In this document: positions 1 through 13,820 of the stretch, in pieces
Position numbering within the stretch: the stretch's first letter is position 1
Layout of the letters: every line of letters begins with the position of its first letter
Source: Euryodendron excelsum
Lineage: Eukaryota; Streptophyta; Magnoliopsida; Ericales; Pentaphylacaceae
Length of the DNA: 64,000 bases
Direction of reading: 5' to 3'
Assembly: GCA_033060915.1 (NCBI GenBank)
Contig: CM065392.1
Location: 11,619,501-11,683,500 of the forward strand
Program-made: the position numbers and the translations under genes
Notes under the pieces: model-generated
Seen by the model: the letters and a program-made list of their open reading frames with translations, nothing else
Told to the model about the DNA's origin: nothing
The model's database searches: none

Positions 1-1272
1 AGTACAAATACAGCACAACATGGACAAACTAGTACAACAATTATCAAAAAAATTAAGAACCAACATGACAACAAATAAATATATAAACTTCATTATCCAT
101 GAAAGCAATAACAATTTCTTTATTTTTTATATTAAAAAATTCATTAATATAGTAATATGTTGAAATAATAAAATCATTTTTCACATTCTATATATTAGAA
201 AAAAGTGTGAACAGACAATCCTAATATCTATTTTAGAAGGCTTTATTTATAAAATATTGAAAGTGTTGGGTTTTAAAATTCCTAAAAAATTAAGAAGTCT
301 AAAAGAGGATAGATTAATAGGTATTAGGTGCAAATCCACATTGATTTTATTATCATTCAATATCAAGTTATTTTCTTCAAACTTGTATTATGTTTTATTT
401 GTGTGTCATAAATGGATACGTGTGTCTTAAGTGTCTGAAGTTTGTCTAGTTTTAAAAAAATTAAAAGAATAATGAGACATGTTTGGACATTTGTCCATGT
501 GGCAGGGAGAATTCAAACGAGTGTTGGTGTCTGACACTCCATCCTTCTTAGCTAGGAACATGCCACTTGGTACCATCTCATCATTACTCCTTTCCCCGGG
601 ATAATTCAGTTTTCTCTTCTTTTTTTTTTGGGGGGGGGGTGGGGGGGTGGCGTGGGGTACTACACAATTTCTTCTATGGATTTGGTCTGTAAGGAAAAAG
701 AGATTGGCCTTTTCAAACCTGTAGCATTGGGTTTCGAAAATCCTATTTCAAAAAATAGTAATTCCATGAGAATCTCAGTAGTGCAAATTGAAAAATGCAC
801 TCCACCAATTCAACAACCACCTTCACTGCTTGGTATATTGAGACACAACATCATCATTCTAATATTAATTTCAGATATAGGAATTACCAACCCATTTCCA
901 GGAAAATGAATTATGCACTTTTCATAGATTGTCATTACATTGATTTGTACTTAATAAGAAGCTAATGAATCACCCATATGCATTACATCATCCACAATCC
1001 CAAAGATGGATATTTATAAATGAAAAAAAAAAAAAAAAAAAGGAGGTTGTGAACTACCCAAACAAGATGTGTCCAGCACATTAACACATGTATTGGTAAA
1101 AATGTAATGGACTAGATGAAGAGAGTAAGTAAAACCAAATATTATTTCAAATCCAGCCACAGTAACATTTTTCATATGGAAAAAAAACATTATTCCTGCT
1201 CCAATGCATTTGCATTTTTTTGATGGACGAAAGTCTAGTAGATGAAAACAGGGGAGCGATAAAGAACCTCAC
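1..1272 (-). other. TGA intron after exon 9 (no further exon found)
   Basis: AT-rich sequence downstream of the donor after exon 9 (AAG, then GTGAGG). I searched the minus strand for the next conserved TGA segment (LEPLTEQQ type) and saw none, so the intron probably runs past the edge. It contains a G-rich run at 631-658 and an A-run near 1022. Confidence 0.5.
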
Positions 1273-4200
1273 CTTGAGAAGTTCAGATGAACGGAAGCCA
1301 CCAATCCACATAAAACACCGCTCTGCAGGAGTTTTCCACATCCCTGACAAGATGTGGAAGACATCAGCCTTGGCTGCATTGCCCTTCAGTGTGAAAACAT
1401 CATCAAAATGCGTGATGGCATTGTCCACAATAGTGCGCAGTTCAGTGTCACTTGCATGTGAATTGACTGCAGCTCTAAGCTCATTTATCTCCCGATTCTG
1501 CTCTTCCAACCATCGTGCATATTCTACATCAAATGCCAAGGCACCTGCAAAAATGCAATTAACAAGGTTATCTTTTTCCATAAAGTCCTGTTTTCTCTAA
1601 ATGCAACGACAGGAGACAGTTCCAATGCTCTATCAAATAACCAGTCAACCAAATACACAACTACATGGTCAAAGCAGTTACATGGGTAACTCCCAACACC
1701 AAGTTTAACAGTTTACCCTACTTGTCCAAATATATATATATATATATATATTTATAATAACAAAAGAAGGAATATACTCCATATCAAATGAACGTTACAC
1801 AATTGCCACCCAAACTTCTATTCAGAAATTTGATTAGCAACGGACAATTCTAAACTTTGCCACAAGCATAAAACATAATAATCCTATTGAAAATGATTAA
1901 TCATCACTGAAATATTGAAATAGAAGTAACCCGGACCCAAACATCTATTCAGAAGGAGAGAAGATGCAGACAGCAGAACAACGAAACTACTAGGCTACTA
2001 AAGCATAGAGAAAGAAAGCTAAAGCAGCAATGTGAATGACATTTCCAAAAGCTGATGAGGTCCAGAATATAACAATAAAAACATATAAACTATATATGTG
2101 AAGTACAATCCTTCAATACTCCAGTTTGTTGTGGAAAAAGAAAAATAAATAATCAAATTACGAATTCCTAAACCTACCATGTACTGCTTGGGGCTTTGAG
2201 CTCCCAGCCCAACTTAAGTATCATCGTGAAAGGAGAAGATGCACAAGAGATGGGGTTACGCAGTGGAACCAACAATAGCCATGACCAATGTTTTTATACT
2301 TTTTCCTGAGATGACACCTCCAACAACTAGCATTAGGACAGCCAAAAAGACAAGTTCGCATTACATGATAGAGAGCTTTCCATTACTATATTGCCTTCTT
2401 TTAACAATATTTTTTGCCATTGAGTTCCTTGATGATTTGGGAAATCCTTCAGATATTTATGTATGGGCTGATGAAATTAAGTCACTAATATCGTGGTTTT
2501 ATATTTTCTCCTCACTAACCAAATATTGCATATATTGCATGTTTTTTCTTTTTCTCTTCTCTGGTCTTATCAGATTGTCCTCTTCAAATTTAGGAAATGA
2601 ATAACTAAAGCATATTTAATAATTTATGAAATTCACAAATAACATCACCAACCCAGATTATTGATCAACCAAAACAATGCTGCAACATCAAGCCCCCTCG
2701 CTTACACGAGGGCAACAAATAAAAAAACGTAGATCAAAAAGTCAATGGCAGGCAGCATATTCTATGATCACTAAATCTCTAGCTCTAGTAAAAACAAATG
2801 CCAAGAGCACAACTATCATTTAAATAACAAGAAAAGCCATCCAATTATCTTATTTCATGAAGTAAGGTGAAAGAATCCACAAAATTAATGACAATTTTGT
2901 TTGCTAGAGGGTTCAGGTAGTTGAGCTAGTATCCATTTCCACAGTTAAAAACATTTAGCTAGTTCTAAAATCTCACTGGGGCAACACATGGATATAGGTC
3001 TCTAAAATCTAAATCAATAAGAAATGCCAATTTCAAATGAAACATGAATTTCTTTTTTCCACATCTGATGTGGTGACATGTAACCTACAGTAAAGAGTGC
3101 AAACTGCCACTGGCTTACCAAGTGGGAGTCATGCAAACTAAAAGGAGTGAAAACTGCAACTCCAAGACCCATTTTAACATGGTGAGTAGAGCCCAGCCCA
3201 CTCAACTTTTCATTGACTGGCCCTAAATCACCATCAGATTTAATATATATCTCAAATAAATCATAATCAAGTGGAGAACATAATTGACCTAGCAACTCCA
3301 CATTGAACGGAAACCCAAATTTGGCCTGAAAAAGCTCCAAGGAGATCTAAGCAACCTAAGCTCAAGCTGATCAATTCATTAAACAACAGCCCATGTAAAG
3401 ATGACAAAGCAGCAGTCCCTACAGTCACAGCATATGCATAGTTGTAATCCAATTGCGGAGACAGGTTCTCGTAACATATACTATGACCATAGAATGAAAG
3501 CTTTTACCATTTCATTCCAAAATCAGTAAATATGCATGTGACACAGCTAAAACTGTGTCATTTTTTTAGCAAACTGGTAGAAGTAGCAGCAAATCAAGAA
3601 TTTATTAGTCTCTGTCTAGAAATTCTCTGCCATATCAAACATAAATAGGACCACAAATTGAAAATAAGGAGAAAAGCAGTAAAATAAAGTATGCAAACCA
3701 TTTCCACTCATTGCATGGGACTGATCTCCTGAGTTAGAAATGAAGATTCCCTGATTTAAAAAAAAAAAAAAAAAAAAAGAGAACAAATGAGTGAGTAAAA
3801 TATATTGATCCACATAATAGATTGTTATCTCTCGGAAAAAAGTAAAAAGAACCACATTGAACATATAAAAAAAATAAAAATAAAAACATTGATAAACAAG
3901 GATAAAAGAATAAAACCTGCTGGCGGGCTCGCTGGAGCTCCTGCTCAAGTTGGGTCAGCTTCAGCCGACTACTCTCCAGCTGTTGTACATAAGCCTACAA
4001 AGGAAACAAGGGGGGAAAAGAAAAAGAGAAAAGATTCAAGTTAAGTTCAACCCTATGTTACCTAGAATCCGAATCGTTCATGTATGTGGAATGGGAATGG
4101 GAATGGGAACAGGAACGTAGTATGCCACAATGTCCTAAAATATGGTATGCTAGGGGTACATTTGTATAAATTACACTATTAGAATTAAGATATTTCTACA

Positions 4201-7200
4201 ATAACTTTCTTAAAATTTGGACATCTAATAAAATATAATGTATGTTTTTTAAATTAATCATCTAAAAATACATTCTAGGAGTATTATGACCCATTTTTTG
4301 CTGTTATGCCAAAGTTCTATTCTCCCTATATTTTGCCTCTTTATAACTTATTTTTTTCCTTGTTAGGTGACCTTTAAAAAAATAAATAGGAAAAAAATTT
4401 GAGATTGTATTGGATCGCTAAATTCACCGTTTTGAAACACTAGAGTACATGTTTTAGAACACAGTTTCAAAAACGTAAATCACTAGGGTAATAGAGTGTG
4501 ATGGTAACACAGGTTTAACTCTTTTTTTTAAATACAAAATGCAGCCTTTTTCATAATGTAATAGATCAATTTATTTCACTTTTTGGCAAGAATGTGTTAG
4601 ATCAATTTATAAGGCATCAATATGCATTTGTCAATTACAAATAGAGCTAACATAACACAGAATGATATTCAGATTGAATAATTGGAATTTAGAAATGAGA
4701 CATACTTTTTTTTTCAATCGGCTTTTTCTGGCAGCTTCACGATTCTGGGCAAGCCTTCTTAATGTCTGAAATAATCATTATGGGGTAAAAAGAAAACAAA
4801 TTAGGAAAAACAATTGAACTAGCTGAGGTCTATGAAATTAATAGTCTAAATTGTGTAACCTTTTGATCCGATGTTTTCTCCTTTGATCTGTCACTGGAAT
4901 CAGAGGCCACAGTAGCATTAGCTAGAGCCATTTCAAACTGCACAGGGGAATTATAAATGTCAATTCGCAACTAAAATATGCCAGCAGCCAGCTCTGCTAA
5001 ACAATAAAGAGTTTTTTTTTTTTTTTTTTTTAAAGGACAATATGCTTCCAATAAAAGAAAAAACAAACATTTGAGATCAGAACATTAAGTGCTGCAAAAC
5101 AGGTAGACAGATATCTATACTTCTATGAAAAGAGAAACAATTGAAATCAGCTCAAACTTTTGTTCCTGGAGTACCCATATTCCCTTAAAGACAGGAAAAC
5201 AAATCCAACACATAATTATTAAATCTGATATATACAAGAATATATTGGTCTATATAAGTAACACCAACATTTAGGGAATGTTTGACCATTTGTCTACTAG
5301 ACAAATGGTTCTCCCACCTCATTCCTACCCAAGGAAAGGCCTCAACCTACTTCACCTCCTTCCTCATCTCTATACTTAATTTCATATTGTAAGGTAATTT
5401 GAGCCACCAAAATACACAGCTATCAAATGAATTCTTCCTCAACTCTCTCTTTGAAACATAGATTCCATAATTCTCTTTCAACAAAAATATCTTTTAAGAA
5501 AACCAGTGCGTAATGAACAAGTAATTTTTGCGCCCAGCAAACTAAAATATCATTTGCACTGCCAATCCTTACTAAATTTTTTTTAATTATAAATAAAAAA
5601 ATAGCGGGAAAACACACAAAGAAACAAAAATAATAATTACAATCACGAATTGAACTAACCATTTTGTGTTTATTGCAAGTGCCCTACCACAAGAAAGCTC
5701 TGAAAATAAAATCATTTAGACATTATATGTTTAAAATACATCACCCCTTGATTTTTATCATCTGTATCCACATCTGTTGAGGTATCAGTTCGAGGACTGG
5801 CATCTGCCATATTGGACCCCCCACCGTTCTCACGATGACTGCCAGGTACAGAAACTAAGTTTGGCTGTTGTCCCTTTTGCAACTGTAATGTCTGAGACCC
5901 CACAATAGTAGCAGCTAAATTTGTATTGAAGGAAGCAAGTGACTGAATATCCAAAAGAGATGAGATCAGAATGTGAAATAGCTTTTAATTTTACTTGAGT
6001 TTGAAACCATGTGCAGACAGGGAAGAAAACCTAGATCACCTTATTAAATGAGCCAAATTGGAAATCAGAGCCTTCTACCGGGCTACTTGAACTGGTTGGT
6101 TGGGGCACGAAGTCTAAAAGACAATAAATTGGTCAGTCAAATAATACGAGTCAAATTGCAGGGGAAAAACAAAAGAACCAGCGACAGAAAGTAAGTAACA
6201 AAACTAATCACTGTCAGTCTTTTATATAAAAACAAAATGGAACCCCTCAGAGCAAATTCAAAGAAGTAAACATGCGCAATCAAATCAATAAAATGATCAC
6301 TTGAGAAGTGAGCAATGCATATGTCAGCAATACTGTATTTTCACACTATAAGCATTTCAAAATCCCAACTAAGGGTATCTCAATCAACAAATTTAGGCAT
6401 AGTAATCCACCAACTAGAACAAATTCCTGAGTTTGAAGACCAAGTGATTTGGAGATTTGCATGTATTCTTGACAACATAATGCATGGACAATTATATATC
6501 TAGTTGCAGGAAAATTGGGCATTTAAGTGCAATGAGAAAATTAAAATTCACTAGTATTCAGGAAATTCGCTATTGTTCATACTCATCAACAAAAAATTAA
6601 CTATTGTTCAGGAAATTTGTTATTGTTCATACTTACTAAAAAAAATTCACTGCCGTTCAGGAAATTCTTATTGTTCATACTTATCAAAATAAATTCACTA
6701 CTGTTCAGGAAATTCTTGTGTACCTTTTTTTTTTTCAGTTTGATACTCTTAGCCCATACTAAAATGGTATGTTTTAGCCTTTAGGTGTTATCTAGCCATC
6801 TAGGGTGATTGGACATGCCTCCTAGGGTATCACTTCCATGCTGGACACACGTCCAAATCTATGTGATTATTTTTTCCATATTTTTCAACTAGACATACTT
6901 CAGAAACATGTGGGGGGCACACCCGGCTATCACTAGGAAAAATAAAGACGCATTCATGGTCCTCATACAAGTTTGAAGAAAATAAAATAGGTACCGAAGA
7001 TTGAAATTATAAAAAAAAAATTATGGATTCAGACACAAAAATCACTTTTTTAGGCTTTCTAATATTGAAAATTTGAAATCATAAATCCTGACAACTTCCA
7101 ACTTGTTTGTAAGTCAATGTTAGTTTGGTCGTACAATGTCATATTCATGCTCCGTGTTCAAATTCAGGCTTCGCAGGGTGTCTCTCAAGCTCACATGAAC

Positions 7201-9672
7201 CATTATAACCTGAAGAAAGCTCAAAATCAACAAAATAATTTTTAGTAGAAATCAAACTCTCCATGAATGAGAAAGGTTTTAAGGCACTAAGGCCGAGAAC
7301 TGTAAACTCTACACTTCCTCTTTTTTTTGTCTTCAATTACACTATACTTCATTCTTTATTACTTGCAAAATATATATATATACATATATAAACTTCACTG
7401 TTTATTGCCAATTTCCCATTACCTCAAAAACATATGTTGTTAAATGTCCAAACCTCACATTTACATTTATTAAGCTCCTCGATAAACTATAAGGTACTTT
7501 GAGGAAACCTAGGTTTGGCCATAGAATTAGTGGCTATTTCATAAACTCACAAATTTTAATGCAGAAATAGTAGTGCTGAAATATTTACACATTGAATTTT
7601 CAAAACTGAAAATTTAAAGATTAACCACCTTTCCCTATAAGTCAGGTCTCTCTGACTTTGAACAAAAATGCTTTTTAAGTGAAATTTTAGATTTAATAAG
7701 AAATGATTATTGGTTATCAAATGCATTAAGTGCCAGATTCATCGAAAGTTTTCAGCACTTAATGGAGTCATGGGGAAACACTGTGAGTTGTTATAGTAGT
7801 TCTACACGAGGAAGATGTTCTATATGAGGAAGATGTCAAGGCTGACTCTTAAACTAGTTTGAACTTTCTTGGTTTGTCTAGTTACCATTTTGGGTACCAC
7901 CAATATGTCATTACTTTTAATTGGAAATCTTATTTTCCATCCTCATTATTATTTCTGTACCTTGGACTGTAATATAAAGAACACACTATTCACATTTCTA
8001 GGGAACTCAAACTCAAAACATATAGGGAAGTATATGAATATTTAGGGGTTCGTACTCATGGGCCTTGGACCACAAAATATTTCAAAAAAAATAAAAAAAA
8101 AAAACAAGTTCACACCATGGATATATAGGCAACATAATGATGTATGATACAGTAAACTTAATTGAGTGTTCAAACAAACCAAGAAATGCACAAACTTTGA
8201 AGCTTGTAACATCAAATACAAAAATGCTAGCACAAATTCTTTTTGCAAGGAAGATTAATACTATAAAGACATACTTCTTCTAATGTTAGCCACATCTGCT
8301 ATGCGAAATCCAAGAGATTGCTCAAGCGCCCCAAGGTCAGAAATTCGAGAAGAATGCGTAGTGCCTCCCTCTGTGCCACTGAAAGCCACAAGTTATCAGA
8401 GCCATTAAACTGCAAAACAGAATAATTCAATCCAGAAAAATAAAGTTTCTATTAACCCTTTCTACCCCTTTTCTTAATGTTCTTTCTACCTTATTCAACA
8501 AAATAAAATAGAGTAACGATTAGAATAGCTCCCTAGGAATGCGTCTAACTACTACCAATAGTTCCCTTGCTCAGACATATGCCAGCTTCACAGTGCAGCT
8601 ACTCCTAGGATAACTGCAGACGAGGTTTGTTTTCTATGTGAAACCATTTTCTTACTCCAACTTATAGAATAAATAACCTGTACGCCAAATTTCAGGTATG
8701 TGTTTTGAATCTTTTGATATCAATCAGGACTAAAATAATTTATCTAGCCTGAGCACGTTCATTTTTTTTTTCCTTATATATGAATCAATTTTAAGCATCA
8801 CAATATGCACAAGCCCATGCACATACTTGCATGTGCACGGAGATCACCTGTATGATTTCGTGGTAGAAGCACTTTAATTTGGTGAACAGTTGACTTAAGT
8901 ACCGCTCAATGTGCACATCTACAGAACAGAGCATGACCACTATCCCACACAAGATGTCAATCAGCATCAACCACTTTAATTTTGTAAGAGTTCATCCGAG
9001 TAATGCTTAATGTGTATACTATCACAGAATGTGCCAAGTTTGAAAGCTATTGTAAATGAGTTTGATGGGAATGACCACTGTTTCCTTTTAATAATATGAT
9101 GTCAAGGATATAAGTGTTTACTATATTTGTTCCTAAGCTGTTGGAATAACACATATATAATACACAGAGATGGATTGCATAAATTGGCCATCTCAATATC
9201 CGTTCTTCTTCTGGCCTTACCTGTATATTCCAATAGAATGATTTTTGTTCAATACCCAAAAGTAACTACTTTAAGTAAATAATAAACAAAAAATCAATTT
9301 TATATTTCTTCAATTTCAAAGAGCAAACAATTATTTCTCAAATTTGCACTGCAAGCTGTTCTCCATGAGCACATCCATTAATGACAACAACTGTCACAAT
9401 TAACCATAAAGATAAACTGTGAAAGTTATTTGAAGTTTAAACAGATGATTAGCTAATAAAGATGAAATCCGAGCAATAATAAACAAAATTATCATTATAG
9501 CCTAACAGAAATTAACAGAAATACTTCAATCAATATCACAAGATGAAGAAGATTGCTCTGACAAGAAGTTTTACATGGTATTTGAAACGGGCATCTGAGG
9601 AACAAAGCTCGGCATCACGGCTGAGACACTTGTATCATCTTCTGCACCAACCTTCAGTTTTCTGCTGCCCAT
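1273..9672 (-). CDS. TGA2.1: TGA-type bZIP transcription factor with DOG1 domain (long TGA2.1-like form), 3' part outside window
   Basis: TGA factors are nuclear bZIP proteins that bind TGACG (as-1) elements and work with NPR1 in salicylate responses. Nine coding exons can be joined in phase: 9575-9672, 8275-8378, 6040-6113, 5745-5942, 4860-4937, 4706-4765, 3917-3994, 3699-3750 and 1273-1544, all with GT/AG borders, giving 338 residues. Residues 1-136 are the long N-terminal extension seen in tobacco TGA2.1; M137 (MADASPRTDTSTD) matches the start of shorter TGA2/6 forms. The basic region is in exon 6 (NREAARKSR, N192-x7-R200) and the zipper in exon 7 (L210, L217, L224). Exon 9 begins the DOG1 domain (SGMWKTPAERCF, GGFRSSELLK). 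The remaining DOG1 exons were not found in 1-1272 and should lie beyond the left edge. Exon 1 and most of intron 1 lie inside the left inverted-repeat arm, so the gene crosses that border at 8440. No frame damage seen. Confidence 0.92.
1545..3698 (-). other. TGA intron 8 (2.15 kb)
   Basis: Non-coding by exon phase. It holds a TA microsatellite at about 1731-1751. Open frames at 2239-2604 (plus) and 3014-3340 (minus) match no family I know. Confidence 0.6.
6114..8274 (-). other. TGA intron 2 (2.16 kb)
   Basis: Bounded by the exon 2 donor (GAA, then GTATGTC) and the exon 3 acceptor (TTTTAG). It holds a tandem repeat at 6546-6716 and TA runs near 7370, and no recognisable gene. Confidence 0.6.
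6546..6716. repeat. ~49-bp tandem repeat, about 3.5 copies
   Basis: The word caggaaatt starts at 6559, 6609, 6658 and 6706, so the period is 48-50 bases. Each unit also carries tattgttcatact and an attcacta/ttaacta segment. Copies have diverged and lie within TGA intron 2. Confidence 0.85.
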
Positions 9673-10330
9673 AAATCACCATCATCACCAACCACACCTT
9701 CTATCCCACAAGAAGAAAACAGAAATTCTTAAAGCTCTTCAAAAAAACTCAACAATAACAGAAAACCCAGAAGCTTCTAAATCACAAACCATAACCACCA
9801 ATCAAACCAGAATCAAAAGTGCCTCCCTCACACAAATTATTCCATAGAGTTCTATAAAAAATAAAAATAAAAAATTGAAGTTTCCTCCACAAAAAACAAA
9901 AACTTTAAACCCAATTCCAAACACAAATAAAACAGCAAAGCAAACCTTCAAAACCAAATAAATCATCAAAACAACATGGCTATCCGTACATAAAAAGATA
10001 GCAAAACCCTATAAACCCTCAGTTCTTCCAAAGCCTACTTTCATCAAAATACAATTAATAGAATCAGAAACACGAAAAAATTCTATATTTAGAGCAAGAC
10101 AACACATACCCATAAAAGAGTAGACGAATATTCAGCTTATCACAGCTCAAACGCAGTGATTTTGCAACAACTGAGGTATACCAAGAAGCTACAGAAACCC
10201 TAATTTTGAAGCTTTTAAAGATAAAAACTGGACTTATTTTGACTTCGGGCGGTAGATTAACGGAGTTTTTGTACTAGATTTTCTCTCTCTAGACTCTCTC
10301 TCTCCCCAAAATTCAACAGACCCACCTCGA
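9673..10330 (-). promoter_or_regulatory. TGA gene 5' UTR, 5' UTR intron and core promoter (left-arm copy)
   Basis: Reading leftwards, a pyrimidine/purine-rich leader is followed by a good donor (GG, then GTATGTG; intron starts at 10109) and an acceptor (GGGATAG, intron ends at 9701), leaving a 28-base UTR piece before the ATG at 9672. This suggests a UTR intron of about 409 bases. The CT/GA-rich stretch at about 10280-10310 is typical of a plant transcription start region. The start site itself cannot be fixed from sequence. The segment is duplicated at about 50969-51626. Confidence 0.55.
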
Positions 10331-13300
10331 ATTCGGAGCTCTTTTCTTTAAATGGCAAGAGGGAGAGACAAGTCGTGACGTTCAGATCATTCCAAGCAAC
10401 TCCCTACGTCATTTTCAACCGAAGCTTTTTCATTCAAAAACCTCCATTTTTATATTATTATTTTGCTTTTGTATATATTTTCCAAGTTTTCAGTTTATCA
10501 TTTAGGCTTCTTTTGAAATTTAAATTTTTAATTAAAAAAAGTAAAAAAAGTATTAAAAAATAAAATAAAATAATTTTTTTTATTCTTTATTTATTTTTTT
10601 TATGAAAAATCTGAATTTTAAACAAAACGTTGGTGAATATACATCCAATTTCTCCCATAAATTTTCTCATAATAGCTCACATCCTAATTGCCCTGCGAAG
10701 AAACTATTCAACTCCAATTTATCGCTTAACATGAAAAATTTCCATCAATAAATTACGCTTCAAATTACAAATTGCTTACTTTCTGTAATGAGACTTCATA
10801 CTATTTCACATCTTGCCACGCTATATATGATACTCTTTTATTGCATCGAGTCTTTTGTAATTGAATCTTTAACGCTAGTTTAAATCTTGAATTTGTGGAG
10901 AAAAATACAAAAGAAAAGATAAAGATAGAAAAAGAAGTGAAGAAGTAAAAAAATTTCTTTTATTTTTTTGGGTAAAAAAATGTGAAAAATAAGTTTGATT
11001 ACATGTAAAAAAAAATGAATGTGTATAAATAATTTTATTTACCCTTCATTTTTAATTTTCTTTACAAACTCAACATCCAAACATAGACCAAAAGTAATAT
11101 ATTTGTTATTCTACATATGCATCAAGAAAATTGATTTATTCATCAACTCATTATATTATTATCAAATTTAATTGTTGTAAATATTGGAAAAACTACTATC
11201 ATTTTCTTTAAATATTTGCTAACTTCATTTTAAACTTTTGACATTTGACAAATAGGTTTTAGCTTTATTCTATCATTATGTTTAATGCAGTAAATTGCAT
11301 AAATCGATATTTGATTAAAGCAATTCTAAATATATTTTACATGGTTCTTTTTCTGTCTTTTTTAATACAAAATTATAATGTTCGCTAATGTTTTATGATA
11401 TATAACATAATAGTAAACTCTTTATTTTTATTTTTGCATTGTATATTACCAAAAAGTGAAAAGGCAAAGAAAGGATCAAAACATGGGCAAGCTTTTGAAT
11501 TAAGAATGCTATTCATGATAGGGTGTGTTTAGTTTAATTAGTAAAGCTCTTCCAATCGTCCTCCAAATCACATTCATCACATAATTTTGAAGTATCCAAC
11601 ACGTTTTGGTTCTAATTTCTGAATTACTTAGCCTGGGGTTAGGACTCCTGTCTCCTCCTAATCATAAAGTGATACTTGTTCTTATCATTTTTTGGTTGGC
11701 AACTAATTTCTATATGCAATTGACAATTAATCTATATGAAAACATTATATTTTTTAAAATTCATAAAATAATAACTTGGTGTGGCTGTGATCGGAAAGAA
11801 AGATGATATGAAATTGAGACAATGTGTCATTAGTCCTCGGTTAATTTTAAAAGAAATAGGTAATTGAGTGAAGTAAAAATGAAATGTTGAGGGGGCCTAC
11901 TGAAAATTAGATAAACATGAAGGAGAGCTCCTGAAATAATGACTTTTTTTTTTAATACTTTTATTGCAAATGTGTCAAGTGGACTTGAATACTGTCGTAG
12001 TTTTGTGATTACCGGCCTGCAAAATGTATCACCCTTCTCATTCTCGTTATTTACGAGAGGACCACTAACGGATTAACCCATTGGCAACCAGGATGAAAGA
12101 ACCAGTGGTAGTTTTGTGATTCAAGACAAATTTAAGGTGGATTCGGTGTGATGGAAAATCGTGCCAGGATGAATATTTATATAGTTGTCCGGGTAAGACT
12201 AGCCCTCCTTTATCAGCGCCGCCTGCCCAGGTGCCAAGAAGCTTGGGAAAAAAGGTTGGAAAGGGTTTTTAGAATAGAGGCATAAATGAGAGATAAAAGA
12301 GCAATAATATTGAGTGTCCAAACTAAAAAGTTAAAACTGAATATAGGTTAAATAAAGGGGATAAAAATGAAGTTTTGCCAAACAAATTACATTTGAAAAA
12401 TAAAGGAACCTTCCAACGAATAATAGCCTACATGTAATTGCATAACTGTAATGTTGTACAAACAAAAAAATTCTTATAAATTGATATGTGTAAATTAAAG
12501 TTTTTCATTTCAAAATAAAACATTCACTATAATAACTTTTAATTATAAAATTATCATTATCACATCATTCTAGTGGGAGTTTTTACACAAATTTCTTTTG
12601 TAAAAATGACAAATGCTTGTATATTTAGAATATTTTGTTTAGTTGTTGTAACATAAAAAGTCGTCGAGTACCATTTTGATTGAGAAATAATCACTTAGTA
12701 TATATTAAAAAATAAATTTTTGATGGTATTTTGTTGCCATGTCTTAAATAAGATTGAGTAGATTCCATTTTTTTTTTCCATTTTAGAATACTAAAAATAG
12801 CTTGTATTAATAGTTATAATGTTTTTAAGACCAATTCTTGGTCCTTACAAGCAAAATTATGGCTTCATCTCCGGATGTCATAGTGTTATTTTGAAATTAT
12901 GAACTAGAATGATGAATTTTTTAGAGGACTACAAATAGTCATATTATTTTGATTGGTTAATGCAGTACAAAAATTCTACTTGTATAATATGTTTACTATG
13001 ATCTCAGTCACACAACATGTGTTGTGAGTTGATGATACTAAGAAATTGGGTTGAGCATGCCCCTCACTATATCTAGATTTTCTTGCTACTGGCAATAACC
13101 AATTTTAATTTCAAATAATTAACTGTTTCCTTTTCTTATTTAATGGATTTTGGCAAGAGTAGTGAATAAGGCTTATGACTTCTAACAGGTATTTGCCTCC
13201 TCCATAAGTCATTGACAATTGTTTACCTCCTTTAAAAGCAACAATCAGTAGAAAACACAGTCCTATGTGTGTAGATTGCTTTTGTGTAGAATAGGTAACG

Positions 13301-13483
13301 GTGGCAATCAATTTAATGACTCGCTTGACCTGTCCAAATTGGCCCTTTTTTAAGGGTTTGGGATAAGTGGTTCGACTCTTAGGATCTAGCCGAGCTAAAA
13401 TCAAGGCTTGGGTTGGATGTGGGATAAGTACCTGAAACCCGGCCCAAAGCACTTACATACATATATATATATATATATATATA
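10331..13483. other. AT-rich intergenic part of left arm
   Basis: Upstream of the TGA promoter. No coding potential recognised. A short higher-GC patch at about 11990-12240 (including gaggaccactaacgg) may be a transposon remnant. Confidence 0.4.
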
Positions 13484-13820
13484 GGGGGTGTTTGGCTAAT
13501 TGACTTATAAGACATAATTATAAATTATTTTTAAAAAATTATCTTTAAAAATAATTTTTTTGAAAAAATGTGATTAGACATAACTGTTTTTTTAAGTCAT
13601 TCATCCAAACACATTTTAAAAAAGCCATAAGCATAAGAGGGTATTCGGCATGATAGTTTATAAGATATAAGTTATAAGCTACTTTCAAAAAGTCACCTCT
13701 AAAAATAGTTTTTTTTCGAAGAACTTGATTAAACGTAAACTATTTTTTTAAGTCACTCACCCAAATGCATTTCAAAAAAGCCATAAACACAAGCTACTAA
13801 ATAAATTATATCCAAACACT
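13484..13820. mobile_element. MITE-like element in left arm
   Basis: Begins gggggtgtttggctaatt and ends atatccaaacactc, so the ends are inverted copies of GGGTGTTTGG. The inside holds two related halves (each with ttataaga, a tttttaagtca block and an aaaagccataa block), like a head-to-tail dimer. It is flanked on both sides by TA repeats, so any TA target duplication is hidden. No coding capacity. Confidence 0.6.

Noticed and set aside
628..909. Gly-rich 93-codon frame
   Set aside because: Starts in a G homopolymer run; no family.
1220..1600. 126-codon plus-strand frame
   Set aside because: Antisense to TGA exon 9.
2239..3452. Open frames inside TGA intron 8, including a 108-codon sense frame at 3014-3340
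   Set aside because: No recognisable motif, no splice support, and TGA exons 8 and 9 join in phase across them.
6546..6716. Regular repeats resembling a CRISPR array
   Set aside because: Diverged contiguous tandem units without spacers in a plant intron.
9047..9259. 70-codon minus frame repeated at 52040-52252
   Set aside because: Lies in TGA intron 1 and is duplicated only because the whole arm is; no motif.
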